A stretch of DNA of 64,000 nt from Achromobacter kerstersii. Lineage in GTDB: Bacteria; Pseudomonadota; Gammaproteobacteria; Burkholderiales; Burkholderiaceae_B. The position numbers were made by a program, and so were the translations under genes. A model generated the notes under the pieces. The model saw nothing but the letters and a program-made list of their open reading frames with translations. It was not told the DNA's origin and did not search any database. Below are positions 43,093-51,208 of the stretch, in pieces (position 1 is the first letter of the stretch; each line of letters opens with the position of its first letter). The stretch covers positions 744,001 to 808,000 of the forward strand of contig NZ_CADIJQ010000001.1 in the NCBI RefSeq assembly GCF_902859595.1, in the 5' to 3' direction.

Positions 43093-43983
43093 ATGCAACG
43101 ACTCAAGACCATCGGGCTAGCCCTTTCTTTCGCCCTGGGCGCGGCAAACGTCACAGCCCATGCGGCCGAAAATGCCGATACAACTATCGACAAGTCAACT
43201 GTGCAGATACAACAGATCCGCAACGCTACCGCAAAGATCAACTATGCGGGAAAGACCTTCCTGGTGGATCCTTTTCTGGCAAAGAAGGGCGAGTATCCCG
43301 GGTTTGAAGGAACCTTCCACAGCGAATTGCGCAACCCGCTCGTTGAATTACCCATGTCGGCGGAAGACGTCTTGAAGGGGGTGGACGCGGTGATCGTGAG
43401 CCATACCCACCTTGACCATTGGGACGGCGGCGCCCATTCGTTCATTCCGAAATATATTCCCTTGTTCGTGCAGGATGAAGCCGACGCCAAACTGATTCGC
43501 GGCCAGGGCTATACCAATGTCCGGATTCTGGGGGCTGGAACCGCGTTCAAGGGCGTGCAACTGACCAAGGTCGGCGGCCAGCATGGAACGGATGAAATGT
43601 ACGCTGTCAAGCCATTGGCTACGATGCTGGGCGAAGCAATGGGCATCGTCTTCCAGGCACCCGGTGAGAAAACGGTTTATGTCGTGGGGGATACGGTCTG
43701 GCGTAATGGTGTCGACCAGGCCCTGGCGAAGTTCAAGCCCGATGTAATTGTGATGAACACGGGCGATGCTCGTGTGGTTGGCTACACGGGCTCCATCATC
43801 ATGGGCAAGGACGATGTGCTGCACGCTTATCGAGCCATGCCGAAGGCGATTATCGTGGCAACGCATATGGACGCGATCAACCATATGACGCTAAGCCGCA
43901 AGCAACTGAAGGACCATGTGGAGCAGCATGGCATCCAGGATCGTGTGCGGATTCCGGAAGATGGTGAAGTTCTGAAGTTCTGA
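43093..43983 (+). CDS. Exported MBL-fold metallohydrolase
   Basis: 296 residues. The ATG at 43093 (CGGAG 7 bases upstream) gives a clean Sec signal peptide (MQRLKTIGLALSFALGAANVTAHAAE). The metallo-beta-lactamase motif is SHTHLDHWDGG (HxHxDH), with further ligands in VGGQHGTD, YVVGDTVW and VATHMDAINH. It resembles the UlaG/YfiQ-type Zn hydrolases more than beta-lactamases. It would act in the periplasm on an unknown ester or phosphodiester. The divergent GlxA-type gene suggests inducible expression. Confidence 0.85.
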   Translation: MQRLKTIGLALSFALGAANVTAHAAENADTTIDKSTVQIQQIRNATAKINYAGKTFLVDPFLAKKGEYPGFEGTFHSELRNPLVELPMSAEDVLKGVDAVIVSHTHLDHWDGGAHSFIPKYIPLFVQDEADAKLIRGQGYTNVRILGAGTAFKGVQLTKVGGQHGTDEMYAVKPLATMLGEAMGIVFQAPGEKTVYVVGDTVWRNGVDQALAKFKPDVIVMNTGDARVVGYTGSIIMGKDDVLHAYRAMPKAIIVATHMDAINHMTLSRKQLKDHVEQHGIQDRVRIPEDGEVLKF

Positions 43984-45020
43984 GCGATTACGGCTTTACA
44001 AGGCTTTGGGCCATGCGAGGGATCATGCTTTTGCGAACGCCAACAGGCCCGATGTCAGCATCAAACCCGACGCGGTCAGCAAACCAAGGACGATCTGCCG
44101 GAACCGCAGGTCGGATATCGGCGTGATCGTGCACGCCATCCCGGCTGCATTCACGGTCACCTCGGCCCGCGAGATGGTCGGGCGACCGTTCTTGCGAGAC
44201 CTCGAACGCACCGATTTGCTCAAAAAGGCGCAAGGCCCCTTGCACCTGATCGCCTGCCACCGGGGGGCAACAGAAACTCAGGCCAGGGCCATGCTAGGCT
44301 TCCCGGACGCCATCGTGGTCAGCGACTTGTTCGGTATCTACGTGGCGGACGAGGTCCAGAAGGTGCAGTTCGCTTTTCTGGCGATCGACTTCCAGCATGT
44401 CGTAGAGATGATGCTTTTTCCCGGGCACAACAGGTACGTCATGCCTGCTCCGAACAGGCTGGCGCTGGACTCGACATGGGCACGGATGGGTACGACTGCA
44501 AGCTGTGGGCGACCTGGCGGTGCGAAGCCGAAAACGGCTTTTCGAATCATCTACAAGCAGCGCACCTTGCGCGCCTTTAGGTCGATTCGGGGACTGCAAT
44601 ATCGTCGCGGAAAAGCTTTCAATCAGATCGCGGAGCAACCCGGCCGCGCAGAGTGCAGAGCTCTCGAGATGTCCTGTGCTGAGCGGTTGCTCGTAGCGCA
44701 TCGGCTGCCGATGCTGGCCGAGCGACCGGTCTCCTTGGTATAGCGGCCCCTTGAGCGATCGAACTACGCACATTCGTTTGTCAAGCCCGACCGACAGCAA
44801 TCAGCCTGAGGCTGTCAATTAGAAATCAGTGGTCGTCGACGGCTCCTGGCCGAAAACAGACGCTGGAGGAAAATCCGAGTTCGGCCCCTAGGCGGACGAT
44901 CCCCTAGGCGAGGACCGACCTGCGACGTTCGAATGTGCATTCACACCTTCGTGCAGACGCTTTGACGAACAGCCCCTATCGTAAGGACGTCGAAGTACGC
45001 GGCCGGCTAGTAGTCAGTCT
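43984..45020. other. One-kilobase stretch with no confident gene
   Basis: I find no gene I can support. On the reverse strand 44023-44223 reads RFRQIVLGLLTASGLMLTSGLLAF, a membrane-helix-like end. Neighbouring frames on both strands each hold pieces of protein-like composition without a full gene, so this may be a decayed locus. It separates the MBL hydrolase from the C-S lyase operon. Confidence 0.4.
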
Positions 45021-46259
45021 TCATAGGCTGTCTAACGCGGTGGCAAGACGATTGAACGCCTCATCCACAGTCGAACGCGGACATCCGAGGTTGACACGCA
45101 TGTACCCATGGCCTTCAGCACCAAACTTTTGGCCTTTGTCTAACCACAGGCGGGCCTTGATCAGCATGAACTTTTTGAGTTCTTCGGCGTTCATTCCCAA
45201 GGATCGGCAGTCCATCCATGCAAGATAAAGCGAATCTGCGGGAAGCACTTTGACCTTCGCGGTTGAACTATTGACGCGGTGCGCAAAGTGCTGCTGGTTG
45301 CAGCGGACGTACGCGAGCATCCGTTCAAGCCACGGTTCGCCGTGCGTGTAGGCCGCTTCCGCGGCAACCATGCCAAGCGTGTTGACCAGCGGGAACATAT
45401 TGCGATCGTATTGCCTGATGAACTCATCACGCAGCTTGGCATTCGGTATGAACAGGTTTGCGCTTTGCAGGCCAGGAAGGTTGAACGTTTTGCTTGGCGC
45501 GGTGCAGGTAATGCTCCGTTCTGCAAAGTCCGGGGACAGGGACGCAAACGGCGTGTGTGACATCGTGGGATTCATGATCAAGTCCTGGTGAATTTCGTCG
45601 GCGATCACCAGCACTCCGCGCCGCAAACATATTTCTCCCATCGTACGGAGATCAGCTTCGTTCCACACGTTCCCCGTGGGATTGTGCGGATTGCTCAGGA
45701 TGAATATTTTCGTGTTGTCCTGGATGGCGGCTTCAAACACTTTCTCGTCGAACACATATCCTGAGTCTGTCCGAGTCAACGGGGCATATGCGAGCAGACG
45801 CCCGTTAAGCAATACATCGTCATGAAAATGGGCGTAGACCGGCGGCTGGATAAGTACTGAATCGCCAGGCGCAGAGAAAGCCTGGATGGCGATCTTTATC
45901 GACGTGATGATGCCCGGCGTCTGTACGATCCATTCCGCGTCCACATTCCAACCAAATCGCTTGCCCTGCCAGTTGATGACTGACTCCAGATATGACCTTG
46001 GGGCGCCGTTGGGGTAGCCGAACACGCCATGTTCAACCGCCTGGTGCAGGGCGTCCAGCACCGGCCTCGGCGCTTTGAAGTCTGAATCGGCAACCCACAT
46101 GGGTAATGGCTCGGCCTTGGCTTCATCGTCAGACAAGAACTGCTGCATCCCTCCCCACTTCATCGAGTTGCTGCTCTTGCGGTCGACGATCTCATCAAAA
46201 TCGTATTCCTCAACTACGTTCTGAAATTCCCTTGCGGACATGGCGGCGTTGATACTCAC
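45021..46259 (-). CDS. MalY/PatB-type C-S lyase (PLP-dependent aminotransferase fold)
   Basis: 412 residues from the GTG at 46259 (GAGG upstream; an ATG at 46241 is also possible). Fold-type I PLP motifs are visible: LPMWVADSDFKAPRPVLDAL, IFILSNPHNPTGNVW, VIADEIHQDL and the PLP lysine in TAPSKTFNLPGLQSAN. The family cleaves C-S bonds of cystathionine or cysteine conjugates to thiol or sulfide, pyruvate and ammonia. It follows the soxC/soxD-like genes on the same strand, so sulfur released here could feed sulfite oxidation. That pathway link is inference. Confidence 0.85.
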   Translation of the reverse strand: MSINAAMSAREFQNVVEEYDFDEIVDRKSSNSMKWGGMQQFLSDDEAKAEPLPMWVADSDFKAPRPVLDALHQAVEHGVFGYPNGAPRSYLESVINWQGKRFGWNVDAEWIVQTPGIITSIKIAIQAFSAPGDSVLIQPPVYAHFHDDVLLNGRLLAYAPLTRTDSGYVFDEKVFEAAIQDNTKIFILSNPHNPTGNVWNEADLRTMGEICLRRGVLVIADEIHQDLIMNPTMSHTPFASLSPDFAERSITCTAPSKTFNLPGLQSANLFIPNAKLRDEFIRQYDRNMFPLVNTLGMVAAEAAYTHGEPWLERMLAYVRCNQQHFAHRVNSSTAKVKVLPADSLYLAWMDCRSLGMNAEELKKFMLIKARLWLDKGQKFGAEGHGYMRVNLGCPRSTVDEAFNRLATALDSL

Positions 46260-46327
46260 TGTGGCAATCCTCTTGACTTGGGGTGTCGTGTGCAAATGAT
46301 GCGTCGTGTGAAGTAATGGTGGTGGTG

Positions 46328-46903
46328 CTACTCGGAAAGGCAGTCTTTCATGCATCTGTCCACTTTGACGTCTGGGCGGTCATCGACATAGAAATTGCCG
46401 CGGTTAGGCATCTTGATCCCGGCCAGGTTGTCGGCGCCCAGGGTTGCCGCCGCAGGCAGGATATCGTTCTTGTGCAATAGATATGCTGTGACGCTGTATA
46501 CGTCTTCATTTGAAAGCGATTGAGGCGCCTGGAACGGCATCGCGCGGCGGATGTAGTCGAACAGGGTGGTGGAGTATGGCCAATAGCTGCCGATCGTCTT
46601 AAGCGGCTTGTCGGTCGTCAAACTGCCGACGCCGCCGGCTAAAGCCGGCCCAAGGCCTCCTTCCAGATTTGCTCCATGGCACGCCAGGCATTGCGCCTGG
46701 TATACGGCTTGGCCTTGCAGAACCGTTCCTTGGCCCGGGGGCAAACCCGTGCCGTCGGGCAGGATGTCGATGTTCCATCCTGCAAGTTCTTCTTTGGTGA
46801 GATGTCGACCCAGGCCCTCTAAACTGCCCTGTCCAAAAGCGGGAGCGATCAGCGCGCCCACACAAAAGGCGACGGTGCTTGTGATTGCATTATGCGCGGC
46901 CAT
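46328..46903 (-). CDS. soxD: SoxD-like c-type cytochrome subunit of sulfite dehydrogenase
   Basis: 191 residues with a signal peptide (AITSTVAFCVGALIAPAFGQ). The SoxD N-terminal pattern LGRHLTKEELAGWNIDILPDGTGLPPGQGTV is followed by one heme site (QAQCLACHGANLEGG) and IGSYWPYSTTLFDYIRRAMPFQAPQSLSNEDVYSVTAYLL. Axial Met is likely in IKMPNRGNF. Known SoxD proteins can be longer with two hemes; this one has one. It accepts electrons in the periplasm from the molybdenum subunit encoded just upstream, whose 3' end overlaps this start by 14 bases. GGGAGG lies 7 bases before the ATG. Confidence 0.8.
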   Translation of the reverse strand: MAAHNAITSTVAFCVGALIAPAFGQGSLEGLGRHLTKEELAGWNIDILPDGTGLPPGQGTVLQGQAVYQAQCLACHGANLEGGLGPALAGGVGSLTTDKPLKTIGSYWPYSTTLFDYIRRAMPFQAPQSLSNEDVYSVTAYLLHKNDILPAAATLGADNLAGIKMPNRGNFYVDDRPDVKVDRCMKDCLSE

Positions 46904-48209
46904 TTGTGACCTCCCCACTTGCGGAAATGCGCCAGGGTTGTATTGCATTGTTGTGATAGAAGGAGAACTTTCCTCGTACCGCGATGAGTTGAGTTAACGT
47001 TGGCTGGACGTAGCCAGTCTCGTCGATTGCCCTGCTCATCAGCATCAGTTCCTTTCCATCCCAGTCGAACGGCGCCCGAAACGAAGTAAGTGCCTTGGAT
47101 AGGACTGGCTCTTGCAAGATTGCAGTGGACCAGTTATTGCCCCCGTCGATTGAGACATCGACACCCGTGATCTTGCCCCGGCCGCTCCAGGCGATGCCGC
47201 GCATCTCGTGCGTTCCTTTGCGCGTCAATCGTTGCGAGCCGGAGGGGAATGTGATGATGGATTTGCACTCCATCACGAAGGAGAACTCTCGCGCTCGCCC
47301 ATCAGCCATCAGGTCCGTGTACTTGGCGGTTTCTTCCCTGGTGTGCCCTGGCTGATCAGTGACATGCAGACGCCTGAGCCATTTGATGCTCATGTTTCCC
47401 TCAAAGCCTGGCACGAATAGTCTTATCGGGTAGCCCTGTTCGGGCCGCAACCGTTCGCCGTTTTGACTAAAGGCCACGAGCACATCATCCAAGCACTTCT
47501 CTATGGGGATGCTTCGCGTCATGCCCGCCCCGTCTGCGCCTTCGGCCACAACCCACTTCGCCTTTGAAGCAAGCCCAGCGTGATCCAGTAGCGTTTTCAG
47601 GCGCACGCCCGTCCATTGCGCACAGCTGACCAAACCAGTGACTTCAGCCGCGGTTTTTCCGTACGGCGGAAGAAAACTGGGATTGCCGGAGCATTCCAGA
47701 AAGTAGATGTGGCTTTCGCTGGGAAACTGCCGCAGTTCCGCCATATCAAAGATCATGGGGTTCTTAACCAGACCGTGAATCATCAAACGGTGCTGTTGCG
47801 GGTCGATCTCCGGCACGCCCGCGTGATGTCGCTCATAGAACAGACCGTTAGGGGTGATGATGCCGTCCAGCTCCTGCAAAGGCGTGGTGCTGTAGGCGGA
47901 CATCGGCTCTTTCAGTCCTGGGTACAAGTTTCTTATTGCCTTGGCCTCGAATTTTGAAGGTACGCCGTAAGGCGTTGCAGTCGGTGCGCCCAGCGACTTG
48001 GACCATTTCGGCACATTGGGTGGAAGGTTATCGTTGGCGGGTGCTGCCGTAATTGATGGTGCCGTTTGTGCCAAAGCCGAGTCTGCTAACCCTAGTGTTG
48101 CCAAGGATGTTGCTATGGCGGTGCCTCGGGTCAGGAACTGCCGTCGGCCACCCACCCCGCCAACAAATGGATTAAGTGCGTCCTTTTGCTCTTCTTCAGA
48201 ACTGTCCAT
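46890..48209 (-). CDS. soxC: SoxC-like molybdopterin sulfite dehydrogenase
   Basis: 439 residues. A Tat-type signal (GGRRQFLTRGTAIATSLATLGLADSALAQ) shows export in folded form. The Mo-ligand cysteine is in IYFLECSGNPSFLPP. SIKWLRRLHVTDQPGHTREE and the C-terminal dimerisation domain (ITGVDVSIDGGNNW) follow the sulfite-oxidase layout. It oxidises sulfite or bound sulfane sulfur with the cytochrome subunit as acceptor. The ATG at 48209 has GGGAGG 7 bases upstream. The remaining sox genes are absent from the window, so the pair works outside a full Sox system here. Confidence 0.85.
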   Translation of the reverse strand: MDSSEEEQKDALNPFVGGVGGRRQFLTRGTAIATSLATLGLADSALAQTAPSITAAPANDNLPPNVPKWSKSLGAPTATPYGVPSKFEAKAIRNLYPGLKEPMSAYSTTPLQELDGIITPNGLFYERHHAGVPEIDPQQHRLMIHGLVKNPMIFDMAELRQFPSESHIYFLECSGNPSFLPPYGKTAAEVTGLVSCAQWTGVRLKTLLDHAGLASKAKWVVAEGADGAGMTRSIPIEKCLDDVLVAFSQNGERLRPEQGYPIRLFVPGFEGNMSIKWLRRLHVTDQPGHTREETAKYTDLMADGRAREFSFVMECKSIITFPSGSQRLTRKGTHEMRGIAWSGRGKITGVDVSIDGGNNWSTAILQEPVLSKALTSFRAPFDWDGKELMLMSRAIDETGYVQPTLTQLIAVRGKFSFYHNNAIQPWRISASGEVTNGRA

Positions 48210-48260
48210 GCTTCCTCCCCATTGGTGCCTTCGTTCAGCCGTCATGGTTGCTTGGTGGGG

Positions 48261-48276
48261 CCGACCGATCGGTCGG
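48261..48276. promoter_or_regulatory. TetR-type operator between soxC-like and tetR genes
   Basis: CCGACCGATCGGTCGG is a perfect 16-bp palindrome, with the ACCGACCG/CGGTCGGT style common for TetR-family regulators. It sits about 52 bases from the soxC-like start and about 100 from the divergent TetR gene, so one repressor could control both directions. Confidence 0.65.
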
Positions 48277-48378
48277 TCTGTTTCGTGACGAGCATACAGG
48301 GAATCGGAAACGGAGCCTAGTACCGCGGAAGATACAATTGTCCGATCTTTATCACGTTGAACACGGGTGGAATAGGCA

Positions 48379-48969
48379 GTGGCCAGCAAAAAAACTGAGG
48401 AACATCCTGCTAATCGCGACCGCATCCTCAAGGGCGCTGCCGCCCTGTACGCAAGACGGGGATTTCACGCGGTCGGAATGAATGAGCTATGCGCCGCCCT
48501 TGAACTGAGCCGGGGTGCCTTCTATCACTACTTCACTAGCAAAGACGATCTGCTGGAAGAGATCTGTCGCCAGTACATGACGAAGCTGCTGCACCTGGCG
48601 AAGCTCTCCAAAGCAGAGGAGCCTGATCCCGCTATGCGGTTGCGTAGATTGGGCAGCGAGCTTATCTCGGTGATCGGTGCGCATCGAGACGAACTTGCCG
48701 TGTGCTTTCGCGAGACGATTTCCCTGGCTGAGGACAGGCGCCAAGGGGTTCTTGCTCTACATGCCGGCTACGAGGGGATTTGGAAGGAAACCCTAATTGA
48801 GGGCGGGAAGAATGGTGTCTTCGTTCCATATTCCCGTTTTCGACTCAAGGCGTTGTTAGGTATGTACTACTACAGCTATCTGTGGATCGACCCGACGTCA
48901 GCATCTTCCATACGCCAAACGAACGACACCTTCGAGTCCATCTTGGCCGCCGTGAGTACCCGCCCTTAG
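48379..48969 (+). CDS. TetR/AcrR-family regulator divergent from the soxCD-like operon
   Basis: 196 residues from a GTG at 48379. N-terminal TetR HTH: NRDRILKGAAALYARRGFHAVGMNELCAALELSRGAFYHYFTSKDDLLEEIC. The ligand domain is unrecognised but of normal length. Its position and the perfect palindrome at 48261-48276 suggest it represses the sulfite dehydrogenase/C-S lyase operon and itself. The inducer is unknown; a sulfonate or sulfur compound would fit. Confidence 0.85.
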   Translation: MASKKTEEHPANRDRILKGAAALYARRGFHAVGMNELCAALELSRGAFYHYFTSKDDLLEEICRQYMTKLLHLAKLSKAEEPDPAMRLRRLGSELISVIGAHRDELAVCFRETISLAEDRRQGVLALHAGYEGIWKETLIEGGKNGVFVPYSRFRLKALLGMYYYSYLWIDPTSASSIRQTNDTFESILAAVSTRP

Positions 48970-49059
48970 TCTTGAGCGGTTACGGTGCTTGAGTGCCATG
49001 AATTATTTGCGGGTCACGTCAGGCGTTGGGACGGAGCGTGGTTTTTCGTCCACCATGTG

Positions 49060-49088
49060 TTGACAGTCTACCAACTAGTAGGTAGTAT
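49060..49088 (+). promoter_or_regulatory. Promoter with operator 1 of the thiol-stress set
   Basis: TTGACA (49060-49065) and TAGTAT (49083-49088) are separated by 17 bases, a near-consensus sigma-70 promoter. The spacer and -10 are covered by CTACCAACTAGTAGGTAG (49068-49085), an almost perfect palindrome. A repressor bound there would block RNA polymerase, as expected for autoregulation by the TetR gene that follows. Confidence 0.75.
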
Positions 49089-49121
49089 TAGATAAATGCA
49101 ATCATTGAACAAGGAAAAGAC

Positions 49122-49685
49122 ATGGCTGCCGGCACACGTGAGGCTCTGCTTCAAACCGCCGAAAACCTGATGCGTACCCGAGGCTATACCGCGTTCAGCT
49201 ACGCTGATCTTGCTGAAGCGGTAGGCATCCGCAAGGCAAGCATCCACCATCATTTCCCGACCAAGGAAGACTTAGGGGAAGTGATTGTGCAGACTTACAT
49301 TGCCCGTGTGCGGATCGAACTCGATCGGATCGAGGCGCAGCACCGTCATGTCATCGGCCGTCTGGAGAGCTTCTTTATGATTTTCAGGTCTAGTGTAGAA
49401 GGTGGCCTTCTACCGCTTTGTGGAGCGCTTGCGGCAGAGATGTCTGCATTACCGCCCAATCTGCAGCGGCTAACGCATCAATTTTTTGACATGCAGTTGA
49501 CTTGGCTGACCCGGATATTGAACGAGGGCATCAAGCTTGAAGATATTCCCGAGGGCAGCGGAGCCAAGGCAAAGGCGTTTTTACTTTTGAGCCTTCTGGA
49601 GGGTTCCTGTTTCATCAACTGGGCCACCAGGGAAGACGCCCCGCTGAGTCCGAGTGTCATTCAGGTAATTGCCCAACACGCTTGA
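49122..49685 (+). CDS. TetR-family regulator of the thiol/electrophile-stress set
   Basis: 187 residues. The N-terminal HTH is REALLQTAENLMRTRGYTAFSYADLAEAVGIRKASIHHHFPTKEDLGEVI. The C-terminal domain (GGLLPLCGALAAEMSALP) is of the TetR_C type seen in regulators of reductase operons and contains a cysteine that could sense electrophiles. The ATG has AAGGA upstream. Operators of the same sequence type lie over its own promoter and over that of the next gene, so it probably represses both. The NemR-like role is inference from the neighbours. Confidence 0.85.
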   Translation: MAAGTREALLQTAENLMRTRGYTAFSYADLAEAVGIRKASIHHHFPTKEDLGEVIVQTYIARVRIELDRIEAQHRHVIGRLESFFMIFRSSVEGGLLPLCGALAAEMSALPPNLQRLTHQFFDMQLTWLTRILNEGIKLEDIPEGSGAKAKAFLLLSLLEGSCFINWATREDAPLSPSVIQVIAQHA

Positions 49686-49733
49686 GGCGCTGCGATGCTC
49701 TCCGAAAGGGGAGCGGCAGCACATTTTTTTAAC

Positions 49734-49762
49734 CTGAAAACCTACCTACTACATGGTAGTGT
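49734..49762 (+). promoter_or_regulatory. Promoter with operator 2 before the DsbA-family gene
   Basis: CTGAAA (49734-49739) and TAGTGT (49757-49762) are spaced by 17 bases. CTACCTACTACATGGTAG (49742-49759) occupies the same position relative to the -10 as operator 1 and shares its CTACC...GGTAG arms. Confidence 0.65.
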
Positions 49763-49788
49763 GCTTATTCGGTTTGACGGAGATATCG

Positions 49789-50472
49789 ATGAAAACAGTG
49801 AACGTGGAAGTGTGGTCCGACTTTGTATGTCCGTGGTGCTGGATCGCAAAGAAGCGCTTTGAAAAGGCCGTCACGTTGCTGGCCGACCAGGTCCAGGTCG
49901 TGGTGACCAACCGAGCATATCGTCTTGGCAGGGGCGTGCTTCCGATGGACTACAAGAGTGCCCTGCACCAGAAGCTTGGCGGTGCCGCGGCCGCGGACCG
50001 GATGATGGCGGCCGTTCGCGCTAACGGGCTTGGGGAAGGGCTCGTCTACAACTTCGACACCATGCGTTTTGGAGACACGACGGCAGCGCACGCGCTGATC
50101 AAGCGCATCGACGAGCCATTGGTCGCTCAGCGAATGATGGAGCGTCTGTACAAGGCTGTCACCACGGATGGACTCGATATCTTTGACCGGGATGTGCTGC
50201 TTTCCATGGCCAAAGAAGTTGGCGTTGTCGACATGACATTTGACCTGGCGTCGGCTCGTATCGCCGCCGAGATTCAACGCGACGAGAGTGGGGCGAGCCG
50301 TATTGCCAACGGTGTTCCCTTGTTTTTGTTCAACAGCAGCGTCTTTGTGTCTGGCGCCCAAGAAGTTGGCGTACTCGAGCGGGCGATTTTGGATGTCGCA
50401 CGCGAGGCGCCCGAAGCAATGGCGGCTGCCGGAGATGGTGAAAGCTGCTGCATCGATAGCTGTTCCCACTGA
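49789..50472 (+). CDS. DsbA/FrnE-like thioredoxin-fold oxidoreductase
   Basis: 227 residues. The active site is VCPWCWIAKKRFE (Cys14, Cys17). The middle carries NFDTMRFGDTTAAHALIKRI, typical of the DsbA-like FrnE group, and the family cis-Pro region is NGVPLFLFNSS. No signal peptide, so it works in the cytoplasm, unlike true DsbA. The start at 49789 (GGAG 7 bases upstream) is preferred over an upstream ATG that lies within the operator. The C-terminus ends in CCIDSC, possibly a second redox or metal site. Confidence 0.85.
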   Translation: MKTVNVEVWSDFVCPWCWIAKKRFEKAVTLLADQVQVVVTNRAYRLGRGVLPMDYKSALHQKLGGAAAADRMMAAVRANGLGEGLVYNFDTMRFGDTTAAHALIKRIDEPLVAQRMMERLYKAVTTDGLDIFDRDVLLSMAKEVGVVDMTFDLASARIAAEIQRDESGASRIANGVPLFLFNSSVFVSGAQEVGVLERAILDVAREAPEAMAAAGDGESCCIDSCSH

Positions 50473-50579
50473 GTAACCCCTATTTCTTTTATTTCATCAA
50501 ACCACCGAATCCAGCGGCAGCCTTGCGGCACCGCGAGACCCCGCGCGCATACACGCGTAATCACAAAAGGAATCCTGAT

Positions 50580-51134
50580 ATGACCAACAAGCCCAATGGT
50601 ATCGACGTCGCCGCGCTGCAGCAGTTCGCAAAAGGCGTAGCCGAGGATGCTTCCAAGCGCAATGCCCGCTTCAACGTCAAGACGAAATGGGCCGGCCAGA
50701 CTCGTTCAGTCGCAACGGTCAACCACTATTCGCTCAGCGGCGTGAAGTACGAACGAAACTTTGAAATTGCAGCTGATGAACCGAACGAGTTGCTCGGCCA
50801 GAACTCCGCGCCGAATCCGCAGGAGCTGCTAATGGCAGCGCTTAATGCCTGCTTGACTGTGGGTTACGTGGTCAACGCCGCGGCGATGGGCATCACTGTG
50901 CACAGCCTGGAAATTGAGACCGACGGCGAGTTGGATCTACGTGGGTTTCTTGGATTGGATGAAAACGTGAACCCCGGCTACGACGAAGTGAGCTACGTCG
51001 TTCGCTTGCACGCCGACGCCACGCGCGAGCGTCTGGAGGAACTTCACGAGGTGGTGACTAAAACCTCGGTAAACCGTGCCAACTTTTCCAAGGCCATTCG
51101 GGTGGTCTCCGCATTGGAAGTCCTGGAAGGATAA
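50580..51134 (+). CDS. OsmC-family protein
   Basis: 184 residues. OsmC core: PNELLGQNSAPNPQELLMAALNACLTVGYVVNAAAMGITVHSLEIETDGELDLRGFL. One cysteine lies in NACLTVG; the second cysteine of Ohr-type peroxidases is absent, so thiol-peroxidase chemistry may differ. The ATG at 50580 has AAAGGA upstream. It lies between the FrnE-like and Old Yellow Enzyme genes and probably belongs to the same response to thiol-reactive compounds. Confidence 0.85.
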   Translation: MTNKPNGIDVAALQQFAKGVAEDASKRNARFNVKTKWAGQTRSVATVNHYSLSGVKYERNFEIAADEPNELLGQNSAPNPQELLMAALNACLTVGYVVNAAAMGITVHSLEIETDGELDLRGFLGLDENVNPGYDEVSYVVRLHADATRERLEELHEVVTKTSVNRANFSKAIRVVSALEVLEG

Positions 51135-51208
51135 GGCCAGACGGCCTTACACATTGCATTGCAATCCGCAGCTCCGAACGGTGGCGCATCCCAATCGAGA
51201 AACGCATT

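Noticed and set aside
44006-44743. A 245-codon + strand frame and several reverse-strand frames after the MBL hydrolase.
   Set aside because: None shows a continuous family signature, and the protein-like pieces switch between frames and strands. Treated as unassigned, possibly decayed sequence.
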